Part shown: one piece after another, positions 33,822-43,800 of the stretch | How positions within the stretch are numbered: position 1 is the first letter of the stretch | How the letters are laid out: each line of letters starts with the position of its first letter | Assembly: GCA_022841345.1 (NCBI GenBank) | Contig: JALHRR010000015.1 | Coordinates: 33,509-97,508, forward strand | DNA from: Saprospiraceae bacterium | GTDB taxonomy: Bacteria > Bacteroidota > Bacteroidia > Chitinophagales > Saprospiraceae | DNA length: 64,000 nt | Direction: 5' to 3' | Program-made: the position numbers and the translations under genes | Notes under the pieces: model-generated | Database searches by the model: none | Told to the model about the DNA's origin: nothing | What the model saw: the letters and a program-made list of their open reading frames with translations, nothing else

Positions 33822-34127
33822 CAATGCTTCCCTTAGCGGAAACAGCCGGGAGAACAGCCTCGTCGAAGCGTTGAAGCGTTGAATCGGAAACAGCCGGAAC
33901 AGCCCAGGTTAGGGCCGTCTCCTCAGACAGCGAAGCTGTCGGGGATGCTAGAATTTAAAGCAGATAAAGATTGAGGCCGTCACCTTTGACAGCGCAGCTG
34001 TCAAAGGTGTCACCATTTGCCGAAGGCAAAGGATGTCACCTTGCAAGCGGAGCGCAGTAAGATGTCACCGTGCCATGACTAATCTTCTTAGGCGGACCAG
34101 TTTTGTGCTTTAAAGCCGTGAATCGCT
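33822..34127. repeat. Palindrome cluster with repeated GTCACC and AACAGCC words
   Basis: No gene. The left part has four AACAGCC words (33841, 33853, 33889, 33898) around a duplicated 'GAAGCGTTGAAGCGTTGAA'. The right part has three clear palindromes: GACAGC-GAA-GCTGTC (33926-33940), CACCTTTGACAGC-GCA-GCTGTCAAAGGTG (33981-34009; 13-bp stem, 3-base loop) and TTTGCC-GAA-GGCAAA (34016-34030). 'GTCACC' then recurs at short intervals to about 34059. The SH3 gene (plus) and rhodanese fusion (minus) converge on it. It looks like an amplified extragenic element rather than a simple terminator. Confidence 0.85.
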
Positions 34128-35555
34128 TTAGCTTTGAGGCATACTCGCATGCTTTTCATTTTCCACCAGCATTTGTGTCTGCTCTTTCAACCACTCTTTC
34201 ATTCCTCCTGCATAGTTTCTGACATTATTAAAGCCATTTCTTGCGAGCAGAGAATATGCAATGGATGATCTGTCTCCGCTCTGGCAATGTATCACGACAG
34301 GTTGTTCTTTGCTGATTTTATCAAGATTTCTGCTTAGATGACCTACAAAAATATTTTCTGCTCCGGGGATGTGGCCATCATTATATTCTGTTGCATTTCT
34401 GACATCAATGATTTGTACTTCCTCCATGACATCTTTGAAAGTATTCATATCAATGAGGGAAACTTGGTCGAGTGAACCACCATCCCCGGTCCAACTCTCA
34501 GTATCAGGTATATATCCCATCACATTATCCAGACCTATTCTCATTAGTTTTCTGCTGATATCGTCCAAATTCGCAGGATCAGCCAGTAAGATAAATTGCT
34601 CTTCATAATTTAAGATCCAGCCCGCCCAGGTACCCAGTGAATTATTATTTTGAATATTAATACTGCCCGGAATAAATCCTTTAGCAAACGCTTTTTTATG
34701 TCTGGTATCGATGAGTTTAACCCCCTTGCTAATTGCTTTTTTCAATTCATCCCCACTCAACAAAGTTGGTATTTTTACTTCTGTCAACAATGGTCGGTCA
34801 ACCTTATTCAGTTTTTTCATCATTGCAAAATAATACGGAGGCTCCGGCTGATCTTCCAGCAAATATTTTACAAAATCTGCTCTGTTGGTATCAAATTTTA
34901 AGAAGGGATTTTGAAGTTTTTCATATCCCACAGTAGACCCGGGAACTGCTCCCAGTGATTTACCGCAGGCTGATCCGGCTCCATGCCCCGGCCAAACCTG
35001 AATGTAATCCTGCAATGTTTTAAATTTTTCAATTGAATCATGCATTTGATGAGCTCCGATTTCTGCAGTTCCTGAAAACCCGGCTGCTTTTTCAAGCAAA
35101 TCCGGTCTGCCTACATCTCCCACAAAAACAAAATCCCCTGTAAAAAGCATGACGGGTTTATTACTGGCAGGGTGGTCGGTCAGCAGAAAACTGATACTTT
35201 CAGGAGTATGTCCGGGGGTATGTATAACTTCAAAAGAGAGATTTCCCAATTTAACAATATCTCCGTGCTTCAATTTATGGTGAGGAAATTCATATTCCCA
35301 GCCTTCTCCGCCTTCTGCGGACAGATACATTTCTGCTCCTGTCAATGCCGCTAGTTCTCTGGATCCTGCAAGAAAATCAGCATGAATATGTGTTTCAAAA
35401 ATATGGGTAATCTTCAACTGATTTGCTTTGGCAATTTGAAGATAAGTGTCAACATCCCTTTTGGCATCAATGACTGCTGCTACACCCATTTTTTGGCAAC
35501 CTATCACATAGCTTGCCTGAGCAAGACTTTTATCATATACACGTTCGAAAAACAT
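34128..35555 (-). CDS. Persulfide dioxygenase-like metallo-beta-lactamase fused to two rhodanese domains
   Basis: The 475-residue cytoplasmic protein begins with an ETHE1-type metallo-beta-lactamase domain (1-250). Its metal ligands lie in 'ETHIHADF' (His56, His58, Asp60), 'HTPGHTPES' (His116 or His112), 'FTGDFVFVGDVGRPDL' (Asp141) and 'VWPGHGAGSACGK' (His191). Rhodanese 1 (about 262-355) lacks the catalytic Cys and is probably structural. Rhodanese 2 (about 372-460) has the active loop 'CQSGDRSS' (Cys424). Such fusions oxidise glutathione persulfide to sulfite and transfer sulfane sulfur. It is thus a sulfide-detoxification enzyme. It stands alone on the minus strand. Confidence 0.92.
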   Translation of the reverse strand: MFFERVYDKSLAQASYVIGCQKMGVAAVIDAKRDVDTYLQIAKANQLKITHIFETHIHADFLAGSRELAALTGAEMYLSAEGGEGWEYEFPHHKLKHGDIVKLGNLSFEVIHTPGHTPESISFLLTDHPASNKPVMLFTGDFVFVGDVGRPDLLEKAAGFSGTAEIGAHQMHDSIEKFKTLQDYIQVWPGHGAGSACGKSLGAVPGSTVGYEKLQNPFLKFDTNRADFVKYLLEDQPEPPYYFAMMKKLNKVDRPLLTEVKIPTLLSGDELKKAISKGVKLIDTRHKKAFAKGFIPGSINIQNNNSLGTWAGWILNYEEQFILLADPANLDDISRKLMRIGLDNVMGYIPDTESWTGDGGSLDQVSLIDMNTFKDVMEEVQIIDVRNATEYNDGHIPGAENIFVGHLSRNLDKISKEQPVVIHCQSGDRSSIAYSLLARNGFNNVRNYAGGMKEWLKEQTQMLVENEKHASMPQS

Positions 35556-35693
35556 AGTATTATAGTTTTATAAGTGAATCAACGTAACAAAATTGCAGCT
35601 TCTGTTACTTGAATTCAGCAACTTTTGTTACACTGGATTACTGCCCCTGAAAATCAGATAATTAAACTTGCAATAACATGTTTTATAACAGAA

Positions 35694-36134
35694 TTAAATC
35701 AGGTTATGTTGCTTTAAGGCTAATTCCTCATCTCCTGTGATATATGAGAAAATTGTGAATGCATTATTCATCTTTTGTAAAAAGTAGATGACATCAAATT
35801 CAATTGCTCCGCTCACATCTTCCTGTTTTTTGTACAACATTTTCCATCTGATTTTGACCATGGTATGCAAGCTGTCAAGGGAGCTGACTTCTTTTGAAAT
35901 TATCTTCATAGCAGTTACGCCTATATTCCTGTAAAATGCATATCCATTAGGGATTGCTTTTTTAAAGTTTTCATCATTTTCGCCACAAATTATACCTTTC
36001 GGACTAGCTTCTACAAAGCAAGTGGCAAAACAAGAAGTTATCATATCAACATCAGGCTCTCCCTGCAGAGAATGATTGAATATGGCTTCGTAATGATCAA
36101 AAAAGCTTTGAATATCATCAGCTGAATTATTCAT
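35694..36134 (-). CDS. NTF2/SnoaL-like protein
   Basis: A 146-residue protein with the helix then curved beta-sheet pattern of the NTF2-like fold: 'DDIQSFFDHYEAIFNHSLQG' at the start, 'ITSCFATCFVEASPKGIICG', then strands 'VTAMKIISKEVSSLDSLHTMVKIRWKMLYKK' and 'IEFDVIYFLQKMNNAFTIFSYITGDEE'. SnoaL-like members bind or isomerise small molecules; many are orphans. It follows the copper-storage gene with a 20-base gap on the same strand, so the two are probably co-transcribed. Function cannot be read. Confidence 0.6.
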   Translation of the reverse strand: MNNSADDIQSFFDHYEAIFNHSLQGEPDVDMITSCFATCFVEASPKGIICGENDENFKKAIPNGYAFYRNIGVTAMKIISKEVSSLDSLHTMVKIRWKMLYKKQEDVSGAIEFDVIYFLQKMNNAFTIFSYITGDEELALKQHNLI

Positions 36135-36154
36135 AATCTTTTAGTTACTGATGA

Positions 36155-36487
36155 TCAGGCTGCCATTTGGCGACAAATCTTTGCACACTCAAGACAAGCA
36201 TCTGCACATTCCCGGCAATGTTCCATGTCGTGCTGACTGCATTCAGTACCACAATCTTCACAAATATCAGCACATATTTTGCAGATATCAGTCGCATACT
36301 CTGAGCCTAAACTCATCACCTGAGCAGCAGCATAACAAATGGCAGCGCACTCCATATCCAGTTGTATACACCGTGCCATCATAGCAATATCATCTTCCTG
36401 AGAACAGGAACTGGCACAATGGTTACATATGGCAGCACATTTCAAACATGCTTCAATGCATTTTTCGAATTCATGATAAGCTTTCAT
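36155..36487 (-). CDS. Four-helix-bundle copper-storage-like protein (DUF326/Csp)
   Basis: The 110-residue protein contains 19 Cys, most as Cys-x-x-Cys or Cys-x-x-x-Cys on helix faces ('CIEACLKCAAICNHCASSC', 'CIQLDMECAAIC', 'CKICADICEDCGTEC', 'CRECADACLECAKIC'). This is the signature of the Csp/DUF326 family, in which a four-helix tetramer holds many Cu(I) ions inside a Cys-lined core. There is no signal peptide, which fits the cytosolic Csp3 type. It probably buffers or stores copper. It is followed by the NTF2-like gene and, further on, the rhodanese fusion. Confidence 0.9.
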   Translation of the reverse strand: MKAYHEFEKCIEACLKCAAICNHCASSCSQEDDIAMMARCIQLDMECAAICYAAAQVMSLGSEYATDICKICADICEDCGTECSQHDMEHCRECADACLECAKICRQMAA

Positions 36488-36691
36488 AAGTCAAATATTT
36501 TTGTTGAATAGTATTTACAAAGTTATTGAATGAACAAAAAATAGAATTACATCTATTTGAAGCAGTCTTGTAAGAATATTGGAAGCAGTTGAATTTTCTG
36601 CGGACTCCTTCTTGTGATTATCCGACATTCGCTTATCTTGCCAGACTGATTTATTTTTCGGGACCGGACCAAATCAAAAAAAGCTATTCAT

Positions 36692-39289
36692 ATGCGCAGG
36701 ATTTTAACGTTGATATTGCTGGTATGCTCTTTTTTTCAAACCCTGATGTACGCTCAGGAAAATGCATTACTGTTTTATTACTTGCCTGACGAACCGGTAA
36801 ATCCAGCCATTTCTACTCCGGCATCATTTCTTGGATATGATCCCGGAGAATGGCACCTGACACATGATCAGCTTTTATTTTACATGAAGAAAATTGCAGA
36901 AGAATCCGACCGGGTTTTGTTTCAGGAATATGCGAGATCTCATGAGGGCAGACCTTTATTTCAGCTGGTTATTTCAAGCCCGGAAAATATTAGAAAGATA
37001 GAGCAAATCAGGACTGATCACCTTCGTCTGGCAGACCCGGCATTATCATCCAAAGTTGAGATTAAAAGTCTGCCATCCGTAGTTTCGTTAAACTATACCA
37101 TACACGGAAATGAGCCCAGCGGAGTAAATGCTTCAGTGTATGTAGCTTATTATCTGGCGGCTTCTTCAGGAAAATACGTTGATAGCCTGCTGAAAGATGT
37201 GGTTGTGCTGATTGATCCTTGTTTGAATCCGGATGGTATGCATCGTTTTGCCAATTGGGTTAATGCTCATAAAGGTCAGCAACTAGTCTCAGATCCGGCA
37301 TCCCGTGAATTGAATGAGCCCTGGCCGGGAAGCAGGAGTAATCATTATTGGTTTGATTTAAACCGCGATTACCTTCCGCTGGTACATCCTGAAAGCCGTG
37401 GCAGGGTGCGCAGATTCCATGAGTGGCTTCCTAATATTTATTGTGATTATCATGAAATGGGCACCAATGCCACTTATTTCTTTCAGCCTGGAGTACCGGA
37501 CAGAACTAACCCGCTTACCCCGCTAAAAAATCAGGAACTGACTGAAAAAATAGCAACTTATCACGCTTCATTTTTGGATAAAATTGGTTCACTTTATTAT
37601 AGCAGAGAGGACTTTGATGACTTCTATTATGGTAAAGGCTCAACTTATCCTGATATTCATGGGAGTATTGGGATATTGTTTGAACAGGCCAGCTCAAGAG
37701 GACATCTTCAGGATAGCCGGAATGGTAAAGTGAGTTTTCCTTTCACAATCCGAAATCAGATTACAACCTCTCTTTCATCTTTGAGAGCAGGATTCGACCT
37801 GAGAGAAGAATTACTGGAATGGAAACGCAGTTATTTTAAAGAGGCAATGGAGGAAGCAGCCCGCCATCCGGTGAAGGCCTATGTCTTTAAGCCGGATAAT
37901 GATGAAAGCCGTTCTGCCATGTTTCTGGATTTGTTGGTCAATCATCAGATCAATGTCTATCAGTTGGCATCAAATGTACGCTCAGGTAGCAAAACTTTCT
38001 CCGGCGAAAGTTATATCGTTCCGATGGATCAGAGACAACATCGCTTGATTCGTACCTTGTTTGACACCACCACAGTTTTCAAAGACAGTTTATTCTACGA
38101 TATTTCCACATGGACATTTTCTCTGGGAATGAATGTTGATTTTGCACCGCTCAACAGTTCTCAATATATAGCATCCCTGAAAGGAGCGCTCCTGGACATG
38201 AGTGAGGTTCAACGCAGGCCGGAAAAAGTACTCCCGGCTAAGTATGCCTATTTTATTGAAAATGAAGATATGTTCAGTGCATCAGCCTTCTACTATTTAT
38301 TGCATAAAGGGATGAGTTTGAGATTAATGACAGAGCCGATAACAGTCCAGACGCAACAGGGCAAAAAGAGATTTTCTGCAGGTTCCGTTATCATTTCGGC
38401 TGCTCATGCAAACACGGACAAGCCGACTTTGGATCATTTGCAATATGTAGTCAATAAATGGGGTATCAGAGTCTGGTCTGCAGATTCGGGTAAAGCAATG
38501 GAGGGCGTTGATTTGGGAAGTCCTTCAGTCCAAAATCTGCGTCTGCCGAAAATGGTAATTTTAACAGGGTCAGGTGCATCAGCGCAGGAGGCAGGTGAAA
38601 TCTGGCACACACTGGACAAAAGACTGGGAATGCAGGTGACCCTGCTCGATGTGCAGCAGTTTGACAGAATGGACTGGAATGCCTATACCCATGTATTCAT
38701 TACGGGCGCTCCAGCCTTAAGCGAATCGCAGGTTCAGAGTTTAAAAACATGGATTCAGTCCGGCGGAATTGTTATCGCGACTGGTCGGGCAAATAATTGG
38801 CTCAAGTCGCAGAAGCTGGCGTTTCTGGAAGATCCTGCACCTGAAAAAGAAGAAGCTGTCACACGAATTCAATATGCAGATTACGCTTCATCACAGGGAG
38901 CAAGCCGCTTAAGTGGCGCCATTTTGGAAATGGAAATTGATACTACACATCCTTTATTTTATGGGTACAAGCAAAAGACGATTCCAGTTTTCCATTCAGG
39001 ATCTCAGCTGTTTGAGGCTACCAGAAATCCATTGGCTACTCCCGGGTATTATAGTAAAAAAGCAATTTTGAGCGGGTATGTTCCGAAACAGTTAAGAGAT
39101 AAAATGGCCGGCAAGGCAGTGGTCGTTGTAAGTGGGCATGGATCAGGGAAAGTTATTAGTTTGCTGGATAATCCGGTTTTCAGAGGTTACTGGACAGCTA
39201 CATTCAGGCTATTCACGAATTCCATTTTTAATGCTTCAGCAATAATGAATTCTGCTACAGAACGAAGCTTCAGAAAGACTGAAGATTAG
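36692..39289 (+). CDS. Secreted M14-family zinc carboxypeptidase
   Basis: The 865-residue product has a signal peptide ('LILLVCSFFQTLMYAQ'). An M14 catalytic domain (about 55-360) shows the zinc motif 'YTIHGNEPSG' (His138, Glu141), a third ligand in 'YCDYHEMGTN' and a likely catalytic Glu in 'GILFEQASSRG'. This is the M14 subgroup with long C-terminal extensions; the last ~500 residues hold further beta domains and a GATase-like segment ('THVFITGAPALSESQVQSLKTW') without a T9SS signal. It probably trims C-terminal residues from peptides in the periplasm or outside. It is preceded by a 200-base spacer with no clear partner gene. Confidence 0.88.
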   Translation: MRRILTLILLVCSFFQTLMYAQENALLFYYLPDEPVNPAISTPASFLGYDPGEWHLTHDQLLFYMKKIAEESDRVLFQEYARSHEGRPLFQLVISSPENIRKIEQIRTDHLRLADPALSSKVEIKSLPSVVSLNYTIHGNEPSGVNASVYVAYYLAASSGKYVDSLLKDVVVLIDPCLNPDGMHRFANWVNAHKGQQLVSDPASRELNEPWPGSRSNHYWFDLNRDYLPLVHPESRGRVRRFHEWLPNIYCDYHEMGTNATYFFQPGVPDRTNPLTPLKNQELTEKIATYHASFLDKIGSLYYSREDFDDFYYGKGSTYPDIHGSIGILFEQASSRGHLQDSRNGKVSFPFTIRNQITTSLSSLRAGFDLREELLEWKRSYFKEAMEEAARHPVKAYVFKPDNDESRSAMFLDLLVNHQINVYQLASNVRSGSKTFSGESYIVPMDQRQHRLIRTLFDTTTVFKDSLFYDISTWTFSLGMNVDFAPLNSSQYIASLKGALLDMSEVQRRPEKVLPAKYAYFIENEDMFSASAFYYLLHKGMSLRLMTEPITVQTQQGKKRFSAGSVIISAAHANTDKPTLDHLQYVVNKWGIRVWSADSGKAMEGVDLGSPSVQNLRLPKMVILTGSGASAQEAGEIWHTLDKRLGMQVTLLDVQQFDRMDWNAYTHVFITGAPALSESQVQSLKTWIQSGGIVIATGRANNWLKSQKLAFLEDPAPEKEEAVTRIQYADYASSQGASRLSGAILEMEIDTTHPLFYGYKQKTIPVFHSGSQLFEATRNPLATPGYYSKKAILSGYVPKQLRDKMAGKAVVVVSGHGSGKVISLLDNPVFRGYWTATFRLFTNSIFNASAIMNSATERSFRKTED

Positions 39290-39425
39290 CCGGATCCAGA
39301 TTTTTGTATCATTAAATGGATTTGCCGGGTGTAACATATTAAATACGATCGGCTGATATAGGAAGCTTATTACCCGTTGATTGTTATTGGTAGTGCAGCA
39401 AACATCATTTTTATCATTTGAAAAC

Positions 39426-39455
39426 TTGATGTTGAAATAAAAGAAAATAGATTTT
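39426..39455 (+). promoter_or_regulatory. Candidate Bacteroidota promoter for the surface cassette
   Basis: TTG at 39426-39428 is separated by exactly 19 bases from TAGATTTT at 39448-39455, close to the Bacteroidota consensus TTTG-N19-TAnnTTTG (7 of 8 in the -7 box). It lies 60 bases before the ATG of the first cassette gene. The match is by eye. Confidence 0.45.
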
Positions 39456-39514
39456 TTGAAGGAAATAATTCAAACCCATCAGTGAATACGTAGTGTTATT
39501 ATAAAAGAAATCGA

Positions 39515-40702
39515 ATGAAGTTCTCTTACACTATATTTTTTTCTGTTTTTGCTTCAGTATTTTTTCTGAACGGACAGGATCAATCACGGAATGGTGCTCA
39601 ATTAATGATGGAGGGAATTATCCAGCAACGCAAAGCAAAGGAAGCCTGTGAAAGGCAGGATTATATCATGGCAAATAAGTGGTTTGACGAGGCACTTACT
39701 AATTTTGTCAATGCAAAAAAGGCATTTGAAAAGGACAAAACCGGCAGAGAAAAAGCAAAGGAACAAATAGCCTTGATCCGCAAAGAAAAAGAGGACTGCA
39801 GACCCGGAAATAAAAATTTTAATACTCACGAAATTGGGGCCAGAAAATTAAAAATTTCGGGAATTGTTCTTCAGAAATCAACGGGTACAGGAGGTATTGC
39901 AGGTCATATCGCTAATATGACTGTGAGCAATTTTAGCGATAAGGAAATGAAATTATGTTTTTCAAATCAAAAATCATGTCCTGATAATTCAGTTCCCATA
40001 GGAATGTTGTATATCCCAAATGAAGAATTTCAGGATTATGTAGTATTCGGTCCTTTAGACTTTATTATTCCCCCAAACAGTACTTTTATCATTCCGGTTA
40101 CAGGTGTATGCGTGCAGCCGGATAAGGACCCTGTGCCGGATGCAGCCCGATTCTCTAAGCCGGATACCTGGATTTTAGAAAGTGAGCCTTCTGCACCATT
40201 TTCACTAAAAGGCGTTCGCTCACAAAACAAAGCATCCGGAATATATATTGCTAATGCTCTTCAGGTTTGGCCGGAAATGCCCGGTTCAGATGAGGCAATC
40301 ATTGTTGAGTCAGGAAAAAACCGGCCATTAACAGCAGCTTTGGTTTTTGATGCCATTCAGAAAATAGACTCGACTATAATGATAATGAACCAAAACGGAA
40401 GCCTGCAAAGAAGCCTATTCGAAAGTCAATCAGTGATTTCAAAACCTTTCATCAAATTGTATTGTGCCTGGTATTATGTGGGTGTACTCACTGGTAAACC
40501 ATATACGTATGATGATTTTGAACAGGGAATTTTTGCTCAAATAGACCCGAATATTACTGCTGATCCTAATAACAGAATGTCTCTCGTTAGCGAAACTAAA
40601 AAGTTTTGGGAGCAGGTTATCGCGACAATCCGGGATTCAGGTGTTCTGAAAGGCAATTTGTATACTAATCCTTCAAATTCTCAGGAGACAAAGCTGGATT
40701 AA
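39515..40702 (+). CDS. Exported modular protein, cassette unit 1 (helical module + GHIA beta domain)
   Basis: The 395-residue protein has a signal peptide (1-21, 'VFFLNGQ'). A TPR-like helical module (35-95) starts at Cys45 and closes at 'IRKEKEDC' (Cys95), so a disulfide is likely. A beta domain (about 113-222) contains 'GTGGIAGHIANMTVSN', two Cys at 148 and 155, 'PLDFIIPP', 'TGVCVQPDKDPVPD' (Cys199) and 'FSKPDTWI'. The last part (272-345) has 'LVFDAIQKIDSTI' and 'AWYYVGVLTGKPYTYDDF'. The same modules recur in the products at 45724 and 47913. I do not recognise a database family. It is followed 116 bases later by the giant membrane protein gene, a pairing repeated at 47913/52136. Confidence 0.85.
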   Translation: MKFSYTIFFSVFASVFFLNGQDQSRNGAQLMMEGIIQQRKAKEACERQDYIMANKWFDEALTNFVNAKKAFEKDKTGREKAKEQIALIRKEKEDCRPGNKNFNTHEIGARKLKISGIVLQKSTGTGGIAGHIANMTVSNFSDKEMKLCFSNQKSCPDNSVPIGMLYIPNEEFQDYVVFGPLDFIIPPNSTFIIPVTGVCVQPDKDPVPDAARFSKPDTWILESEPSAPFSLKGVRSQNKASGIYIANALQVWPEMPGSDEAIIVESGKNRPLTAALVFDAIQKIDSTIMIMNQNGSLQRSLFESQSVISKPFIKLYCAWYYVGVLTGKPYTYDDFEQGIFAQIDPNITADPNNRMSLVSETKKFWEQVIATIRDSGVLKGNLYTNPSNSQETKLD

Positions 40703-40818
40703 TATATAAACATCATAAGCCTGGTTGGGAAATGCGGGCTCATGAGGTTAGTGAAGGTTTAGTAATAAATTGAAAAGTCGATAATGAAATGAGTGTGATA
40801 GATATACATTTGAATGTC

Positions 40819-43800
40819 ATGAAAATAAATGTTTTATTTTTTTTTAATATTTTAAGTATTATATCAGGTTATTCCCAGAATAATATACCTCTCTCATATT
40901 CCAACACAGAGATCAACAATAATATTAAGCCTCTGCAGCCAAATGTTTTACCTGACACAAAATTTCTCCCGCTTGAAGCGGTAAAGGAGGGATTATTACC
41001 TGAATCAAATCCAGTAAAGACTACTGACATTCCTACCATTGGAGATACATTACCCTGGCACAAAATTGATCTGGGTTCTCCGCTCATGAAACAGAAGTCT
41101 TCGAAGCCATTTCCCTGGTGGATTCCGATTACGGCAGGCGGAGCAGCAGTTGCCGCAACAGGAGTTGTTTTATTGTTAAAAGATGATGATCCTGATGAAC
41201 CATCAATTCCCATTGCCATAAATGATCAGTTTACAGTGCCTTGTAAGATGAACTCAGCTATTTCTCCGCTCTCAAACGACAGTGGAGAAGGACTCAGAAT
41301 TATTGCTTTTTCAGGAGCACCTCCGGGATGGGTCACATTCACCGATCAAACAATTAATATCCTGGAGACGGCTTCGCAAAATTTTACTTTTACTTACACA
41401 ATCATGGATACTAATGGTGCCCAGGCGAATGCGACAATCACAATAACAATTGAGTTTACCCCGATTCAATTGCAAAGTCCGGCGTTTCAGGGAGGCCCCG
41501 GAGATATCATTACACACCAAATCTTTACAAATGCTGTCTGCGCCGGATGCACCGTTACAAATGCAAATTCTGCACCTCAGTCGACTTTTACATGGACACC
41601 TGCCGGCGCTTTTAGTTTTGAAATACCTGATCTTGCCCAGCCACAAACAATCCTGTTTACATTTAATGTCACTGATCAATGTATGCAGACCGGGACAGCA
41701 CAAATAAGTGTGACAGTGAGGCCGGAATGTGATATAGAACCATCCTTTATTGTCAGCAATGAAGAATGTGACTTTACCAACGGAAGTATTGAAGTGGATA
41801 TTGACCCCATAACTGACTACCAATTTCAATGGAGCAATGGCAGGACCACAGCTTTGATCAATGGCTTATCTGAGGGTATTTATCAGGTAACAATAACGCT
41901 CATATCCAACCCTGTATGTGCAGAAGTATTTAATGTGGAAGTATCCGCATCCTCTCCAGCATTGACCTTAGTGGATGACCGTTATCAGACTGTATCCAAT
42001 GTTTTATTGACCGGAAATGTACTGAATAATGATATCGGTTCTCAACTCAGGGTTACAGCTTTTGATGATTTGAATGTGGTGGAATTTTCAATTCTGGCGG
42101 ATGGATCATTTCGGTTTTTAGCGGATGAGAATGCTCAGGATCAATATACCTCAGTCTATACAGTTACTGATATTTGTGGTGCTACTTCTACGGCAATTGT
42201 TCAATTTGATGTCGCAAAATTACCCTGTGATTTTTCAGCAGCTATTTCTACTGTTGCGGCAGATTGTGGGAGGTCAAATGGAAATGCATCTGTAATCATA
42301 AATCCCGCCGGTGCACCCTATGAAATCAGGTGGCCAAATGGTACTTTCGGCCCTTCAGCGTCAGGATTTTCTGCGGGTTCTTATAATCTGGTAATTACAA
42401 ATACATCTAATAACTGTGTTTTAAATTTTAGTTTCAATATAACAGAGAATCCGGTACCAAATTATATTCAAACTTTAGAAACTTCAGCTGCAACATGTAT
42501 CGGAGGAGCACAGGTCGATCTGCTCTTAAACGACCCTGCCGGTGCAGCGATGCAAATAATAGTAAGCAAAGGGAATGTGCCCATTTTTTCATTGAATGTG
42601 AATTCAGGTTTAATCAAACTGGGTGAAATTGTGAACTTTTTGCCGGGAGACTATCAGATTGCCGTCTCTTGTGCGGGTTGCCCTGCACGATGTGCTCAAA
42701 TCATTAATATAACCATAACTCAGGAATTTCCTCTTCTTGAAATTACAGATGATACTGGCAGCACACCATCCAATACTGTATGGAGTGGAAATGTTCTGCT
42801 GAATGATTTCGGAACCGGTATGAATGTTATTGGGTTCACACAACCTTCCGCAGGAATATCATCCGTAAATGCTAATGGTTTAGCTCTCTATAATCCCCCT
42901 GATGGTTTTTCAGGAACAGTTACATTTAATTATACCGTGAGAGACACATGTGGCCAGGAAAAAAGTGCTGTTGTAACTATAAATGTTGTAGCAATTCCTT
43001 GTGATTTTACCGTACAATTTTCAAACATTCCGGCGGACTGTGGTCAGATGAACGGTAGCTCAACAATATCTTTTTTCCCTTCAGGTAATTCATATCAGGT
43101 TAGCTGGCCTGATGGTACTCAAGGATTCACTAATTCAATGTTGCTGCCCGGGAACTATACAGTTACTATTACAGATGCAAGTGCAGGATGTACCAAAATG
43201 TTCTCCACAATTATTTCTGAACTACCTCCCCTAAATTTAATTCAGGAAGTCACCGCTCAGAATGGTACTTGCCTTGAAGCAGGCTCAGTGAGTTATACTA
43301 TATCAAATCCCGGACCCGTAGATATTTTGGTAGAGATCTATTTGAATAATCAATTCATTTTTTCAACATCCATTAATTCATTGGGTACCTTCTCGGATGA
43401 GATAAGTCCTCTTTCACCCGGGCCCTATTTACTGCAAGCCCTGATATCGGGATCTCCCCGGCGATGTGCAGATGCTGTGGTGTTTGAAATAGTATTGGAG
43501 GAACTGCCCATGACGCTTGTAGATGATAATTATACGATTCCATTTGGGACCGTATGGATTGGAAATGTTTTAATGAATGATACAGGGACAGGCCTTCAGG
43601 TGAGCGGCAATACTACAACTCCTAATGGAATCGTTCAAATTCTTCCAAATGGCACAGGTACATTTGTTCCCCTTGCTGGTTTTTCAGGAACAGCAACATT
43701 TCAATATTTTGCCCTGGATGTTTGTAATCAGGAAAAAATGGCAAATGTAAATATTACAGTTTTACCTTTTTTAGGAGGGCTCAACTCTGAGAATACTTCC

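Noticed and set aside
41311..41829. 172-codon antisense frame inside the first giant gene
   Set aside because: Cys-rich composition mirrors the repeat-rich gene on the other strand; no start context or family.
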